A program made the position numbers and the translations under genes. A stretch of 64,000 bases of DNA from Actinomyces slackii (GTDB taxonomy: Bacteria > Actinomycetota > Actinomycetes > Actinomycetales > Actinomycetaceae), in NCBI RefSeq assembly GCF_900637295.1, contig NZ_LR134363.1:2232001-2296000 (forward strand). Reading direction: 5' to 3'. Position 1 is the first letter of the stretch. Every line of letters starts with the position of its first letter. The notes under the pieces were generated by a model, which did no database searches, had not been told where the DNA came from, and was given only the letters and a program-made list of their open reading frames with translations. Below, in pieces: positions 34,112 to 43,329 of the stretch.

Positions 34112-35013
34112 GGTGTTATTCATGTGGGGGTTACCAGCCTGTTCTGTAGAGTTCGAGTTTGGTGATCAGGGTGATGATGCTGGGGAGCTCTGCCAGGCGG
34201 TGGCGGTAGCCGGTGGATAGGATCTTCCATTTCTTCAGCGTCGCGATGGTGTGCTCGATGGCGGCGCGCGTGGATGACACGGCTCTGTTGAAGTCTTTCT
34301 CCCATTCCAGACGATCTCTTCCCGGCGTCTTCTTGATGGGGGTCAGTGCGCCATGAGCGGTGTATGCGGTATCGGCGATCCAATCGGCGCCGGTGAGGAT
34401 CGTGTCCCAGCCGCACAGGCTCAAGGCGGCGCTGTCGTGACGTGAGCCGGGCACCGGGTCCGAGACCGCCACCAGGGTGGCGTCGGTGGTGGCGGCGACC
34501 TGGACATTCAGGCACTGGGCATGGTGCTTGCCCGAGTAGTTGGCCTTCTCGACCTGCCTGCCGGCTGCGGGCCTGTTACCAGTGGGGATCGGCGTGCCAT
34601 CAACGAGCAGCAGGCTGCCCTGAGCCACTGCCTGGGACAGAGAGATCCCACTCATGGCCAGCACATGGGTCAGCAAGGGGACCATGCGCCTCCAGATCCT
34701 GGAGACGGTGGGCTGGGAGACGCCGCACATGTCGGCGGCCAGGGCCTGGGAGATGTTATGGCGCGCCAGAATCAAGGTCAACTCCACCTGCTGCCTGAGC
34801 CCCAGGCGGTAGCCCAATAGACTCTGGCCCCGAGATTCGAGCACCTCTTCGATGCGCCCGACAAGCTCATCGATATCCTCATCGCACAGCCCCGTGGTAG
34901 ACTCGTAATGCATCGGCCGCCTCCCCAAGAGAATCGAGTGTGGTAACCCAATTCTCTCCCGAGACGGCCGATGCACCAACTAACGACACGAACAAACCCC
35001 CATGAATAACACC
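34112..35013 (-). mobile_element. IS5-like element inserted near the right end of IS3 copy A
   Basis: Terminal inverted repeats begin GGTGTTATTCATG at 34112 and end with the complement at 35013. The 5-bp duplication CACAG is at 34107-34111 and 35014-35018. The element is 902 bp with one transposase gene on the minus strand. The insertion separates the IS3 transposase genes from their right end. Confidence 0.9.
34131..34913 (-). CDS. IS5-like transposase (DDE_Tnp_4 type)
   Basis: About 260 residues from the ATG at 34913; a longer in-frame start at 34979 would begin close to the element end and is less likely. N-terminal helix-turn-helix (ISQALAADMCGVSQPTVSRI), then a DDE nuclease core: Asp in LLLVDGTPIP, Asp in WIADTAYT and Glu in RAAIEHTIATLKKW. 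It catalyses cut-and-paste of its own 902-bp element. The frame has no lesion. Confidence 0.9.
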   Translation of the reverse strand: MHYESTTGLCDEDIDELVGRIEEVLESRGQSLLGYRLGLRQQVELTLILARHNISQALAADMCGVSQPTVSRIWRRMVPLLTHVLAMSGISLSQAVAQGSLLLVDGTPIPTGNRPAAGRQVEKANYSGKHHAQCLNVQVAATTDATLVAVSDPVPGSRHDSAALSLCGWDTILTGADWIADTAYTAHGALTPIKKTPGRDRLEWEKDFNRAVSSTRAAIEHTIATLKKWKILSTGYRHRLAELPSIITLITKLELYRTGW

Positions 35014-35057
35014 CACAGTCCGAAAAACACCCAGCAGTCCAAACTTGACAGGCTCCC

Positions 35058-36330
35058 TGGGGTGAGTGGTGTTTTTCGGACAGGGGGAGATTTTCGTCTT
35101 CCTTTGATTCGATAGGATGGGACCATGTCAAGGGCGAGGTGACTGTGAGGGGTTCAAGGAACAGGTGGTGCGCGAGGTGATCGACAAGGAGCGGTCGATC
35201 GCGTCGGTGGCGGCCTCCTATGGTCTGGTGGCTCAGACGGTGGGTAACTGGGTCGCGAGGCACAGGATGGAGCACGCCACGGATCAGGAGAAGGAAGCGG
35301 CAGCGGAGGCGGCTGAGATCACTCGGCTTCGGCGTGAGGTCCGCGAGTTGCGTCAGGAGAACGAGTTCCTGGGAAAAAGCGGCAGCCTTCTTCGCGAAGA
35401 ACGACCGGTGAGCCAGCGCTACGAGCTCGGGGCCGCGAGGAAGGCAACTACCCGATCTCCTCGATGTGCCGCTGGTCGAGGGTCTCCCGATCGGGTTACT
35501 ACTTCTGGCGGGACCGGCCGCAATCGGCGACCTCGATGAGAAGGGAAGAGCTGACATCGATGATCAAGGCCGAGTTCGAGGCCTCGGATGGCACTTACGG
35601 CTACCGGCGTATTACTGCCCGTCTGGGGCGTCGGGGCGTGGTGACGCACCATGGCACCGTGCGCTGCCTCATGCGTCAGGCCGGTCTGGTGGCCGCGCAA
35701 CCTCGCCGAAAGGTCCGCACCACCACCCCGGCGGCTGACCTGGAGGGGCGCCCGGATCTGGTGGAGCGGGACTTCACCGCCACAACGCCAGGAACCAAGT
35801 GGGTCGGGGACATCACCTATATTCGCACCTGGGTGGGATTCGTCTACCTGGCCACTGTTCTGGACTGCGCCACGAAGAAGGTTGTTGGCTATGCCATGGC
35901 TGATCACATGCGCACTGAGCTTGTCTGCCAGGCGATTGATATGGCGGTGCGCAACTGCCCGCCGACGAGAGGAACAACGATCTTCCACTCCGACCGCGGG
36001 TCGCAGTACACCTCCGAGAAATTCGCTGAGCACCTGGGCGCCTACGGTATTCGCCTGTCGGTGGGCAGGACCGGGGTGTGCTGGGACAATGCATGGGCGG
36101 AGTCCTTCAATGCCACACTCAAGAACGAGAGGGTTCACCGGATGGTGTACCCCACACGGAGCAAGGCCATGAATGATATTGCCTCATGGATCGAGCTGGT
36201 CTACAATCACACCCGACTGCATTCCTCTCTGGGATATCGCACCCCTAACGAGGTGGAACGCGAGCTCCTGGACCACAAGAAGGCAGCCTGACCAACACAA
36301 CACACAGTCCGAAAAACACCCAGCAGTCCA
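35058..36330 (+). mobile_element. IS3-family element copy B (defective)
   Basis: Same ends as copy A: TGGGGTGAGTGG at 35058, and a right end in reverse TGGACTGCTGGG ending at 36330. It is 1,273 bp, flanked by CCC at 35055-35057 and 36331-36333. It landed immediately beside the IS256 right end. Its orfA and orfA/orfB junction are damaged (see the pseudogene entry), so it could only move in trans. Confidence 0.9.
35125..36291 (+). pseudogene. IS3-family transposase genes of copy B, broken orfA and OrfA/OrfB junction
   Basis: The orfA ATG at 35125 meets a TGA at its sixth codon after a change in the first codons. The slippery run has five A instead of six, and a further one-base loss occurs around 35430. 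From the ATG at 35464 the OrfB core is open for 275 residues (GDITYI, FHSDRGSQYT, WAESFNATLKNE), with the catalytic triad kept but the N-terminal start lost. Confidence 0.85.
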
Positions 36331-36375
36331 CCCTTCGAAGCCTTCGGGGACAAGGATTTCTCCCACCGCCGGCTG
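36331..36375 (+). repeat. 45-bp fragment of the OrfB gene of the element at 28341-29910
   Basis: The sequence encodes EAFGDKDFSHRRL, identical in reading to part of the OrfB at 28381-29481 (there on the minus strand near 29195-29235). It is joined directly to IS1634-type sequence. It is the original flank of the IS256/IS3-B junction and shows that another copy of that element was destroyed here. Confidence 0.8.
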
Positions 36376-37067
36376 GATCACCGAGACCACCACCCCCAGG
36401 CACCGGCGCGCTCCGGCCAGGACCAGGAAGGACAAGGACGAGCAGCACAGCCTGGGTGGTTCCCGTAGGCACGCCCCGCCCCCGTGGGACCCCAAGGAAA
36501 ACCCGAACCAATGGCGGGTGGTGTGGCACTACAGCGCCAAGCGGTTCGCCCGCGACAACCAGGCTCTTAACGCTCAGCGCAACAAGGCGCTGGCTGTCGT
36601 GGCGGGCCAGGCCTCAGCGCGCAGGCCCAGGTTCGTCAAGGGCTCCAAGGCGGACCTGGCCCTGGACGAGGACGCCTACCAGCGGGCCCTGAGCGCCGCT
36701 GGTCTCAAGGGCTATGTCACGAACATGACCGCCAGCCGGATGGAGGCCAGCGAGGTGGTGGCCTCCTACCAGGCGCTGTGGCATATCGAGCAGACCTGGC
36801 GCATGTCCAAGCACGACCTGGCAGCCCGCCCGGTCTTCCACCACCAGATCGACTCCACCAGTGGCCCACCTGACCATGGTCACCGCCTCCCTGGCCATCG
36901 CCCGTCACCTCCAGGAGACCACCGGGACCTCGATCAAGAAGATCATCCAGACACTCAAACCGATCCAGACCATCGAGATCCTCATCGCCGGACACCCCTA
37001 CACCGCCACAGACCCCATCACCCCCCAAGCCCACCAGATCCTCACAGCCCTGACGCCCCAAACCTGA
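36376..37067 (+). pseudogene. IS1634-family transposase, C-terminal remnant with frameshift
   Basis: Lacks the N-terminal part. The reading shows KGYVTNMTASRMEASEVVAS and ALWHIEQTWRMSKHDLAARP, a hallmark of the C-terminal half of IS1634/IS4-type DDE transposases. Near 36860 the frame shifts and continues as AHLTMVTASLAIARHLQETT to a stop at 37067. The 30 bases after the stop probably include the old right end. Not functional. Confidence 0.85.
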
Positions 37068-37101
37068 AACGGGACACCAAAGTGTCAGGAGTCAGGTCAA
37101 A

Positions 37102-37914
37102 GCGCAGTCCAGAACAGTGGCCAGGTAGACGAATCCCACCCAGGTGCGAATATAGGTGATGTCCCCGACCCACTTGGTTCCTGGCGTTGTGGCGGTGAAG
37201 TCCCGCTCCACCAGATCCGGGCGCCCCTCCAGGTCAGCCGCCGGGGTGGTGGTGCGGACCTTTCGGCGAGGTTGCGCGGCCACCAGACCGGCCTGACGCA
37301 TGAGGCAGCGCACGGTGCCATGGTGCGTCACCACGCCCCGACGCCCCAGACGGGCAGTAATACGCCGGTAGCCGTAAGTGCCATCCGAGGCCTCGAACTC
37401 GGCCTTGATCATCGATGTCAGCTCTTCCCTTCTCATCGAGGTCGCCGATTGCGGCCGGTCCCGCCAGAAGTAGTAACCCGATCGGGAGACCCTCGACCAG
37501 CGGCACATCGAGGAGATCGGGTAGTTGCCTTCCTCGCGGCCCCGAGCTCGTAGCGCTGGCTCACCGGTCGTTCTTCGCGAAGAAGGCTGCCGCTTTTTCC
37601 CAGGAACTCGTTCTCCTGACGCAACTCGCGGACCTCACGCCGAAGCCGAGTGATCTCAGCCGCCTCCGCTGCCGCTTCCTTCTCCTGATCCGTGGCGTGC
37701 TCCATCCTGTGCCTCGCGACCCAGTTACCCACCGTCTGAGCCACCAGACCATAGGAGGCCGCCACCGACGCGATCGACCGCTCCTTGTCGATCACCTCGC
37801 GCACCACCTGTTCCTTGAACCCCTCACAGTCACCTCGCCCTTGACATGGTCCCATCCTATCGAATCAAAGGAAGACGAAAATCCTCCCCTGTCCGAAAAA
37901 CACCACTCACCCCA
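37102..37914 (-). mobile_element. IS3-family partial copy C, inverted near-duplicate of copy B
   Basis: The 813 bp are the reverse complement of 35058-35870 in copy B, including its own left end at 37914. It has the same premature stop, five-A run and frame lesion as copy B. One difference was seen in the first 60 bp (GGACAGGGGAGG here, GGACAGGGGGAG in B). It stops abruptly at 37102 in the OrfB gene, joined to IS1634 sequence. With copy B it forms a long inverted repeat around 36331-37101. Confidence 0.9.
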
Positions 37915-38146
37915 ACGCAGAGCGCAGAGGATGCGATGGGGCAGGAGGATCTCGAAGCGCCGATGAGGCCTGGTGGCCACCATGTCGAGAGTGGCACTGA
38001 AGTCGAAAACTCTCAGCCCACCACCGCGCCACGAAGCCGCCCAGACGCCCCGAACCCGACCGAAATCGCCCCGAACCAGCCAATTTCCAACCAAAAACCC
38101 ACGCCAGAAGCCTCTCATGACGTGGGTTTGAGTACGATGCAATTGG
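37915..38146. other. Non-coding spacer between the IS cluster and tRNA-Pro
   Basis: No gene is recognisable. A plus-strand frame runs through it but its translation is low-complexity and matches nothing known to me. It contains no copy of the tRNA 3' end and no integrase. Confidence 0.6.
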
Positions 38147-38220
<74 letters not shown>

Positions 38221-38368
38221 TGTCCTTGCGACCAGCTGACCGCTCGGAACGAGTAGAACCCTAGCCCATGGGCGCCCCCTCGTCGAAATGACACGATGGT
38301 GACTCCGCTCACCACCTCCTGGGCCCCATGCTCGCGAGATGCCCGCGAACGCGGGGCCCAGCCCGGCC

Positions 38369-40663
38369 TCAGCCCATGTCGATCATGAGGTCGGTGACGC
38401 GGAAGGAGCCGCTGCCATCGGGGCGCAGCTTCAACCACACCAGGTAGGTCTCCCGACCCGTGCTGGCATCCATCGCCGGGTTCAGCAGGGACTGGGCCGG
38501 ATCATCGGAGACCACCGGGCACACCACGTCGCCTGGCTGGAGTCCCGGGCTGTGCACCTGGCCGGGGCCCACCGGGTACGACGGCATCGTCCCCGCCTGC
38601 GGCCCTGGCATGTAGCAGCCCTTGATCCTGCCGCCAGGCGGGAAGCCGAGCTCGCGCTTGGTCTTCCCCGGCTCCATCGTCGACTGCTCAAGCGATGCCA
38701 GCACAGCCTGATCCGCATGCTCGCCGGCGGTGGCGTCATCACCGGAGGCGACGGCGTCGTAGAAGGCCTGGACCTCCTTCAGGCGCGGCATTCTCACCTC
38801 GCCATCAGGGGTCTGGTAGAGCACATCGGCGATGTCGTAGCCCGATCCGCTCCACATGGCCGTCACCGTGGCCGACGCGCTGCCCCGGCAGGCGTGGCAG
38901 TTCTGATCGCCTGCGATCTGAACACCGGCCAGGGAGAAGATGATCGCCGGACCGACCGGCTGCGGGTCGGTGATGACCTGATCGGGCATGCCTCCCAGGG
39001 ATGCGATCCTCTCGGGCTCGAGGCCGCCGAGATAGGCATTGTCCTGCCCGTAGACGGTGATCATGCTGTACGCGGTATTGCCCCCGCCGTAGCAGGACAG
39101 GGTGACCACCGAGGCGGGCTTTCCGTCCAGCACGGTGGGGGAGGCCGATGAGATCGTGACGGTCGGGGCGACGCCGGCCATCTCCTGCCCGGTGGCGACA
39201 CCATCGACGAAGGTCGCCTTCACCAGCCCGCTGCCATCCGGCTCCCCGACGGGAGCGCACTGCTCGGGCACACTCAGCGTGGCATCGCTCAGATCCTCCA
39301 TTCCCGGCGCCGCCGACGCAGTGGCGGCGGCCGTCGGCGGCGCCGAGGCCTCGGGAAGGTCGTCGCCCTGGCGGGTGAGCACCGTGACCTGCCCGCCATG
39401 GACGACGACGATCTGCTCACCCGCGGCCGCCCACGAGTCCACCGGGGTGCTCGCCTGCCACACCGTGGAGCCGTCGACGACGTCGATGGCCACGATCCCG
39501 TCGGGCTGGGCCATGATGAGCGTGCCGCCCACCGCCAGCCACAGGGGCTGCTCGGCGCCGCCGAGCCTGTTGAGGGCGGCGGCGCCCTCAGGAAGGGGCC
39601 TGCTCCACAAGAGTTTCCCGCCCCGGACGCCCGCCAGTGTCCCGCCATCGCTGATCACCCAGGCTGTTGACCGCATGCCCGGCACCCGCATCCCGGCCAC
39701 GCGTCGAGGAGGCTCAGCCGCGATCGACCAGGCCGGCGCCCCGGGCTCCAGCTCCACGCCCTCGACGGCGGCCCCTCAACACTCACCTTGCCCTGGGCGT
39801 CAACCGCAGGGGCCTGCTCGCCCGCGGCGCTCATGGGTGTGGAGCGCTTGGCAGCCGGTGGCCCGCTCTCCTGGGCCTGGCCACCGTCCTCGGTCGCCAC
39901 CGCCGTGGCGCTGCTGTTGGGCGCGGCGCCGTCGGGCAGGGGAGCCTGGCCCTCGTGGGGAGTGGAGGCCTGGGCTCCGGGATCGCCGGTGGCCGATGCC
40001 TCCTGATCCGGATCCCCAGGTGCGCCGTCGGCGGTCGGCTGCGTTGCCTCCGCCTGAGGGATCTGGACGGCATTGGGCGCAGGCGGTGTTGTCAGCCCGC
40101 CGGTGGCCAGGTCGATCCTCAGCTGGTCCCCGCAGTCCAGGATGCCGGAGCTGACTCGGCACCTCAGGTCACTGCCGTCCAGATCCCCGGGGATCGGCAC
40201 GATCCACCGAGGTGTGCTGGAGTCCGCCTGGGCCCCACCGCCACCAGCGCCTGGCCCGAGCGGTAGCCGATCCGCAGGAACATGAGATCGTCCACCGTGA
40301 GCACCACCTCGCCCGCACTGCTCAGGGGCAGTGGCTGGATCTCCTGGCCCAGGCCGGAGGTGTCAGCACTGGCGGCGATCCTCGGCGGGTCAAGGTACTC
40401 CAGCGAGCCGCCCATCTCGTGAGGGCCCAGCCTCCGCTGAGGACCATGGCCACGGCGGCCATGACCGCCACACCCGCCAACGGCTCGCGCCGACGTCGAC
40501 TCCTACCGGGGGAGGCCCCGGCGAGGGAGGCGGGACTCGGCGCAGCCGCGCCCGCCGGAGCCTCCGGAGCAGGGGTCGCGGGGGCCGGCGATGCGACGGG
40601 CCCTGTGTCGTGATCATCGGGTGACGTGGGAGCGGGATGCGAATCTGGGGTGACGGGAGTCAT
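38369..40663 (-). pseudogene. Decayed paralogue of the adjacent membrane-anchored propeller-like protein
   Basis: Four consecutive frames together match the intact neighbour at 40759-42999. The N-terminus has a membrane segment (VAVMAAVAMVLSGGWAL) from the ATG at 40663. A frame change near 40410 leads to VDDLMFLRIGYRSGQALVAV, a second near 40235 (run of G) to WIVPIPGDLDGSDL, and a third near 39775 to ELEPGAPAWSIAAE, which stays open for about 460 residues to the stop at 38369. Either a pseudogene or a gene with sequencing errors in G/C runs; three independent shifts favour decay. Function unknown. Confidence 0.75.
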
Positions 40664-40758
40664 AGTGGAATTATGTCGCCGATCCCCCTCCGCGGGGCGG
40701 ATTGAACAGCGGTTCTCCCGGTGCCTCAGGCAGGAGCCTGCCCGGCTGGGGATGCCCC

Positions 40759-42999
40759 CTATCCCTCCTGGGGAGTCGGCTCAGGGCTCTGCGCCGAGTC
40801 TGCCTGGTCTCCCTGCTCGCCGCCCTCACTGCCCTCGCCTTCCTTGGGCGTCGGCGAGGGCGTTGGCGTCGTGGGCTTGGGATCGGGCAGCGGCGGGCCG
40901 AAGGCGGTGACCTCGAAAGTGCCGTCGGGCAGCCCCTTGAGCACCAGCCAGACCTGATAGACCACGGTGCCGTTCTCATCAGGCGCAGGGCTCATCCACG
41001 GATGCCCCGGATCCTCCGAGGTCACCGGGCACACCACGTCCCCACCCTCGAACTCCGCATACTTGACCACACCGCCGGGCACCGGCGTCACCCCATCGGC
41101 AGCGGGACCGGCCATGAAGCAGCCGGTGACCACGCCCCCAGGGGGGAACTGGGCGCTGCGGATCGTGTCCGAGGCGCTGGCGATCTGGGTGCCCTCCCCG
41201 CGCGGCGTGCTCAGGGACTTGAGCAGCTTCTCATCGGCATGCTCGCCGGCGGTGGCGTAGTCCTGGTTGGCCACGGCATCGTAGAAGGCCTGAACCTCAG
41301 CCGTATCGGGGATCCGGGACTCTCCCGCCGGTGTGTGGTAGAGGGTGTCGGCGATGGTGAATCCCTTGCCGTTCCACTGGGCCGTCACGGTGGCGGCCCC
41401 GTTGCCCGAGCATCCTTCACAGGAGGAGTCCCCGGCGATGAGGATGCCCGGCACGCGGAAGAGCACCGTCTGCCCCACCACGCGCAGCTCATCGATGCTC
41501 ACTCGCGACAGCGAGCCGAGCCCCGTGAGGGACTCCATGGGAATCGACCCCAGGAGACTGCCGTCCGCGGCGTAGGCGGCCACCACATCGCCCGAGCCCT
41601 GCTCACTCGAGCAGGACAGGGAGGCGATGGTGATCGGCTGCCCGGCGGAGACACCGGGAGCCGCGGCGGTGATGGACGCCGAGGGGCCCGCCTGCGCATC
41701 CCCGGCCACCCCGCCTGACATCTCGGCGCTCCAGGTGCCCGACTCCCCGTCCTGCGCCCCCACGGGGCACTCCGCCGGCAGGGACAGAGTCCTGTTCCCC
41801 AACTGCTCCTGGGTCAGGGGCTGGGGAACATCCTTGGCGGGTGGGGACTGCTTGGCCCCGGTCTCGGAGGACAGCAGGGAGATGGAGGTCCCGTTGAACA
41901 CGACCACCGACCCGGGCACGGAGACCCAGGAGGTCACCGGGGTGGCGACCTGCCACTGGGTGGTTCCCTCAGCGGCGTTGATGGACACGATTCCGTCAGG
42001 CTGGGCGATGAGCAGGGAGCTGCCGGAGGCCGACCACAGGGGCGTGCTCTCGCCGCCCAGGCTGTTGAGCTGGGCCGACCCCTCGGGCAGCGTGCGCGTC
42101 CACATGACCTTGCGTCCCTTGATGGCCGCCAGCGTCGTGCCGTCACTGACCAGCCAGATGCTGCTGCCCCCCGGCAGGCGAACCGGCCCCAGGCGGCGGG
42201 GCGCCTCGGACTGCACCGCCCACACCGGCGCCAGCGGGTCGAAGGACAGCCCCTCGATCGACTTGCCGTCGGCGGTGGTCAGGGTGCCGGTATCGGACAG
42301 GATGGGGGCGTCCTTGGTGGCGGCGCTCTGCCCCAGGCGGATGGTTGAGCCCGTGCCCTCAGCGCTCTGGCCCCCGGCGGCCTCGGTGGGCGGGGCGGAG
42401 GCCTCCTGAGTGGCCCCGGAGATGATTCTTGCCTTGGCGTCGTTGGTGCCGCCCGACACCGAGACCCTGACTCCCTCGCCGCAGTCCAGCACCCCATCGG
42501 TGATGGCGCAGGACAGATCTTCAGTCTCCAGCTCCTCGGGCAGCGGCGAGATCCAGGCCGGGTACCCGGTGGACGAGGTCAGGTCCAGGCCGATCAGTGC
42601 CTGCCCCTGGCCATAGTCGGCCCTGAAGATCCTCATGCTCCCGTGCTGCAGCATGGTCTGTCCCTTCGCGTTGAAGGGCTTGGCCACGATCGTGTCTCCC
42701 AAGCTGCTCAGATCAGCACGAGCGGCCAACTGCGGCGCCTGCGTGTGGTCCCGCGCATCCGCCCACCGGGTGTAGATCACCGAGCTCCCCACGACGAGCA
42801 TGATGATCACGGGCACGGTGATGCTCGTGATCAGGGCGCCGCGGCTCATGCGGCGGCGCCGGCGCTTGACCGGGGGAGGGGTGCGCTTGGGCTTGCTGAT
42901 CCTTCCAAGGGCGGCCGGTGCCGCAGGCAACGGCTCGACGGGGGCCTCATCCTTCGACTCGGGCCCGCCCGACGGCGTGGGGGAGTAGATCGGAGCCAT
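40759..42999 (-). CDS. Membrane-anchored protein with PQQ-like beta-propeller segment, function unknown
   Basis: About 746 residues from the ATG at 42999 (MAPIYSPTPS); an in-frame ATG 39 bases further out is less likely. Cytosolic Pro-rich, then strongly basic stretch (KRRRRRMSR), one membrane helix about 54-76 (ALITSITVPVIIMLVVGSS), then a large outer domain. This includes repeats such as SSIWLVSDGTTLAAIKGRKV and SLLIAQPDGIVSINAAEGTT that look like PQQ-type propeller blades, and a CEGC cysteine pair. The tail is Pro/Glu/Ser-rich (KPTTPTPSPTPKEG). Probably a type II single-pass surface protein. It lies next to a decayed paralogue, so the pair arose by tandem duplication. Confidence 0.8.
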   Translation of the reverse strand: MAPIYSPTPSGGPESKDEAPVEPLPAAPAALGRISKPKRTPPPVKRRRRRMSRGALITSITVPVIIMLVVGSSVIYTRWADARDHTQAPQLAARADLSSLGDTIVAKPFNAKGQTMLQHGSMRIFRADYGQGQALIGLDLTSSTGYPAWISPLPEELETEDLSCAITDGVLDCGEGVRVSVSGGTNDAKARIISGATQEASAPPTEAAGGQSAEGTGSTIRLGQSAATKDAPILSDTGTLTTADGKSIEGLSFDPLAPVWAVQSEAPRRLGPVRLPGGSSIWLVSDGTTLAAIKGRKVMWTRTLPEGSAQLNSLGGESTPLWSASGSSLLIAQPDGIVSINAAEGTTQWQVATPVTSWVSVPGSVVVFNGTSISLLSSETGAKQSPPAKDVPQPLTQEQLGNRTLSLPAECPVGAQDGESGTWSAEMSGGVAGDAQAGPSASITAAAPGVSAGQPITIASLSCSSEQGSGDVVAAYAADGSLLGSIPMESLTGLGSLSRVSIDELRVVGQTVLFRVPGILIAGDSSCEGCSGNGAATVTAQWNGKGFTIADTLYHTPAGESRIPDTAEVQAFYDAVANQDYATAGEHADEKLLKSLSTPRGEGTQIASASDTIRSAQFPPGGVVTGCFMAGPAADGVTPVPGGVVKYAEFEGGDVVCPVTSEDPGHPWMSPAPDENGTVVYQVWLVLKGLPDGTFEVTAFGPPLPDPKPTTPTPSPTPKEGEGSEGGEQGDQADSAQSPEPTPQEG

Positions 43000-43249
43000 G
43001 CCCCCATTCTTGCGGTGATATCCACGGCGCCGCTGCACCTTGACTCAGAATGTGAAGGGAACGGCTCCCCAAGCCCCCAGGCCCCGGCGCTCTGGGGCGC
43101 GCAGCCGGGGAGTCGCCCAGTCCTGCCGCAGGTCGGGGCCATGCCGGGCCCACCTGAGCCCAACACGCGCAGGCCGACGGCGCCTCGGCCCGCCCGTATG
43201 ACAGGATGATCACCTGCGGCTGGCGACCTGTCAGGCCAGCAATGCCCGT

Positions 43250-43281
43250 GAGCGGGGCCGGCGAAGCGCCCGGCCCCGCTC
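43250..43281 (+). promoter_or_regulatory. Strong hairpin in the leader of the glutamate-cysteine ligase gene
   Basis: Perfect 11-bp stem GAGCGGGGCCG / CGGCCCCGCTC with a 10-nt loop, about 50 nt before the start at 43330. It has no T run. It could be a terminator for unrelated transcripts or a leader structure. The rest of the 330-bp divergent spacer (43000-43329) shows no other clear element to me. Confidence 0.5.
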
Positions 43282-43329
43282 GCCGAGATCACCACAGGCG
43301 TTCGCGCCCGCGCTGTGAAGGAGCCTGGT

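Larger units (their letters stand above)
32863..35041 (+). mobile_element. IS3-family element copy A, interrupted by an IS5-like element
   Basis: Left end TGGGGTGAGTGGTGTTTC at 32863; right end, in reverse, TGGACTGCTGGGTGTTTTTC ending at 35041. A 3-bp duplication AAC lies at 32860-32862 and 35042-35044, usual for IS3. Without the 902-bp insert and its extra CACAG the element is about 1,272 bp. orfA and orfB are intact because the insert lies between the orfB stop and the right end. It sits in the right terminal repeat of the IS256-family element. Confidence 0.9.
29918..35056 (+). mobile_element. IS256-family element carrying nested ISL3, IS3 and IS5-like insertions
   Basis: The left end at about 29918 (GGGGCGTGTTGAC, TCTGTGTAAGC) pairs with the right end at 35042-35056 plus 32841-32862 once the IS3 insertion is removed (right end in reverse: GGAGCCTGTCAAG, TTTTCTGTGTAAGC). 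The host element is thus cut by ISL3 (30131-31593) and by IS3 copy A (32863-35041), which itself contains an IS5-like element. No matching host target duplication is visible outside the two ends, so one flank has probably been rearranged. Confidence 0.8.

Noticed and set aside
27523-38146. CRISPR array or phage genes in the non-PKS island part
   Set aside because: Repeats here are all insertion-sequence ends or copies; no regularly spaced short repeats, cas, integrase or capsid genes are present.
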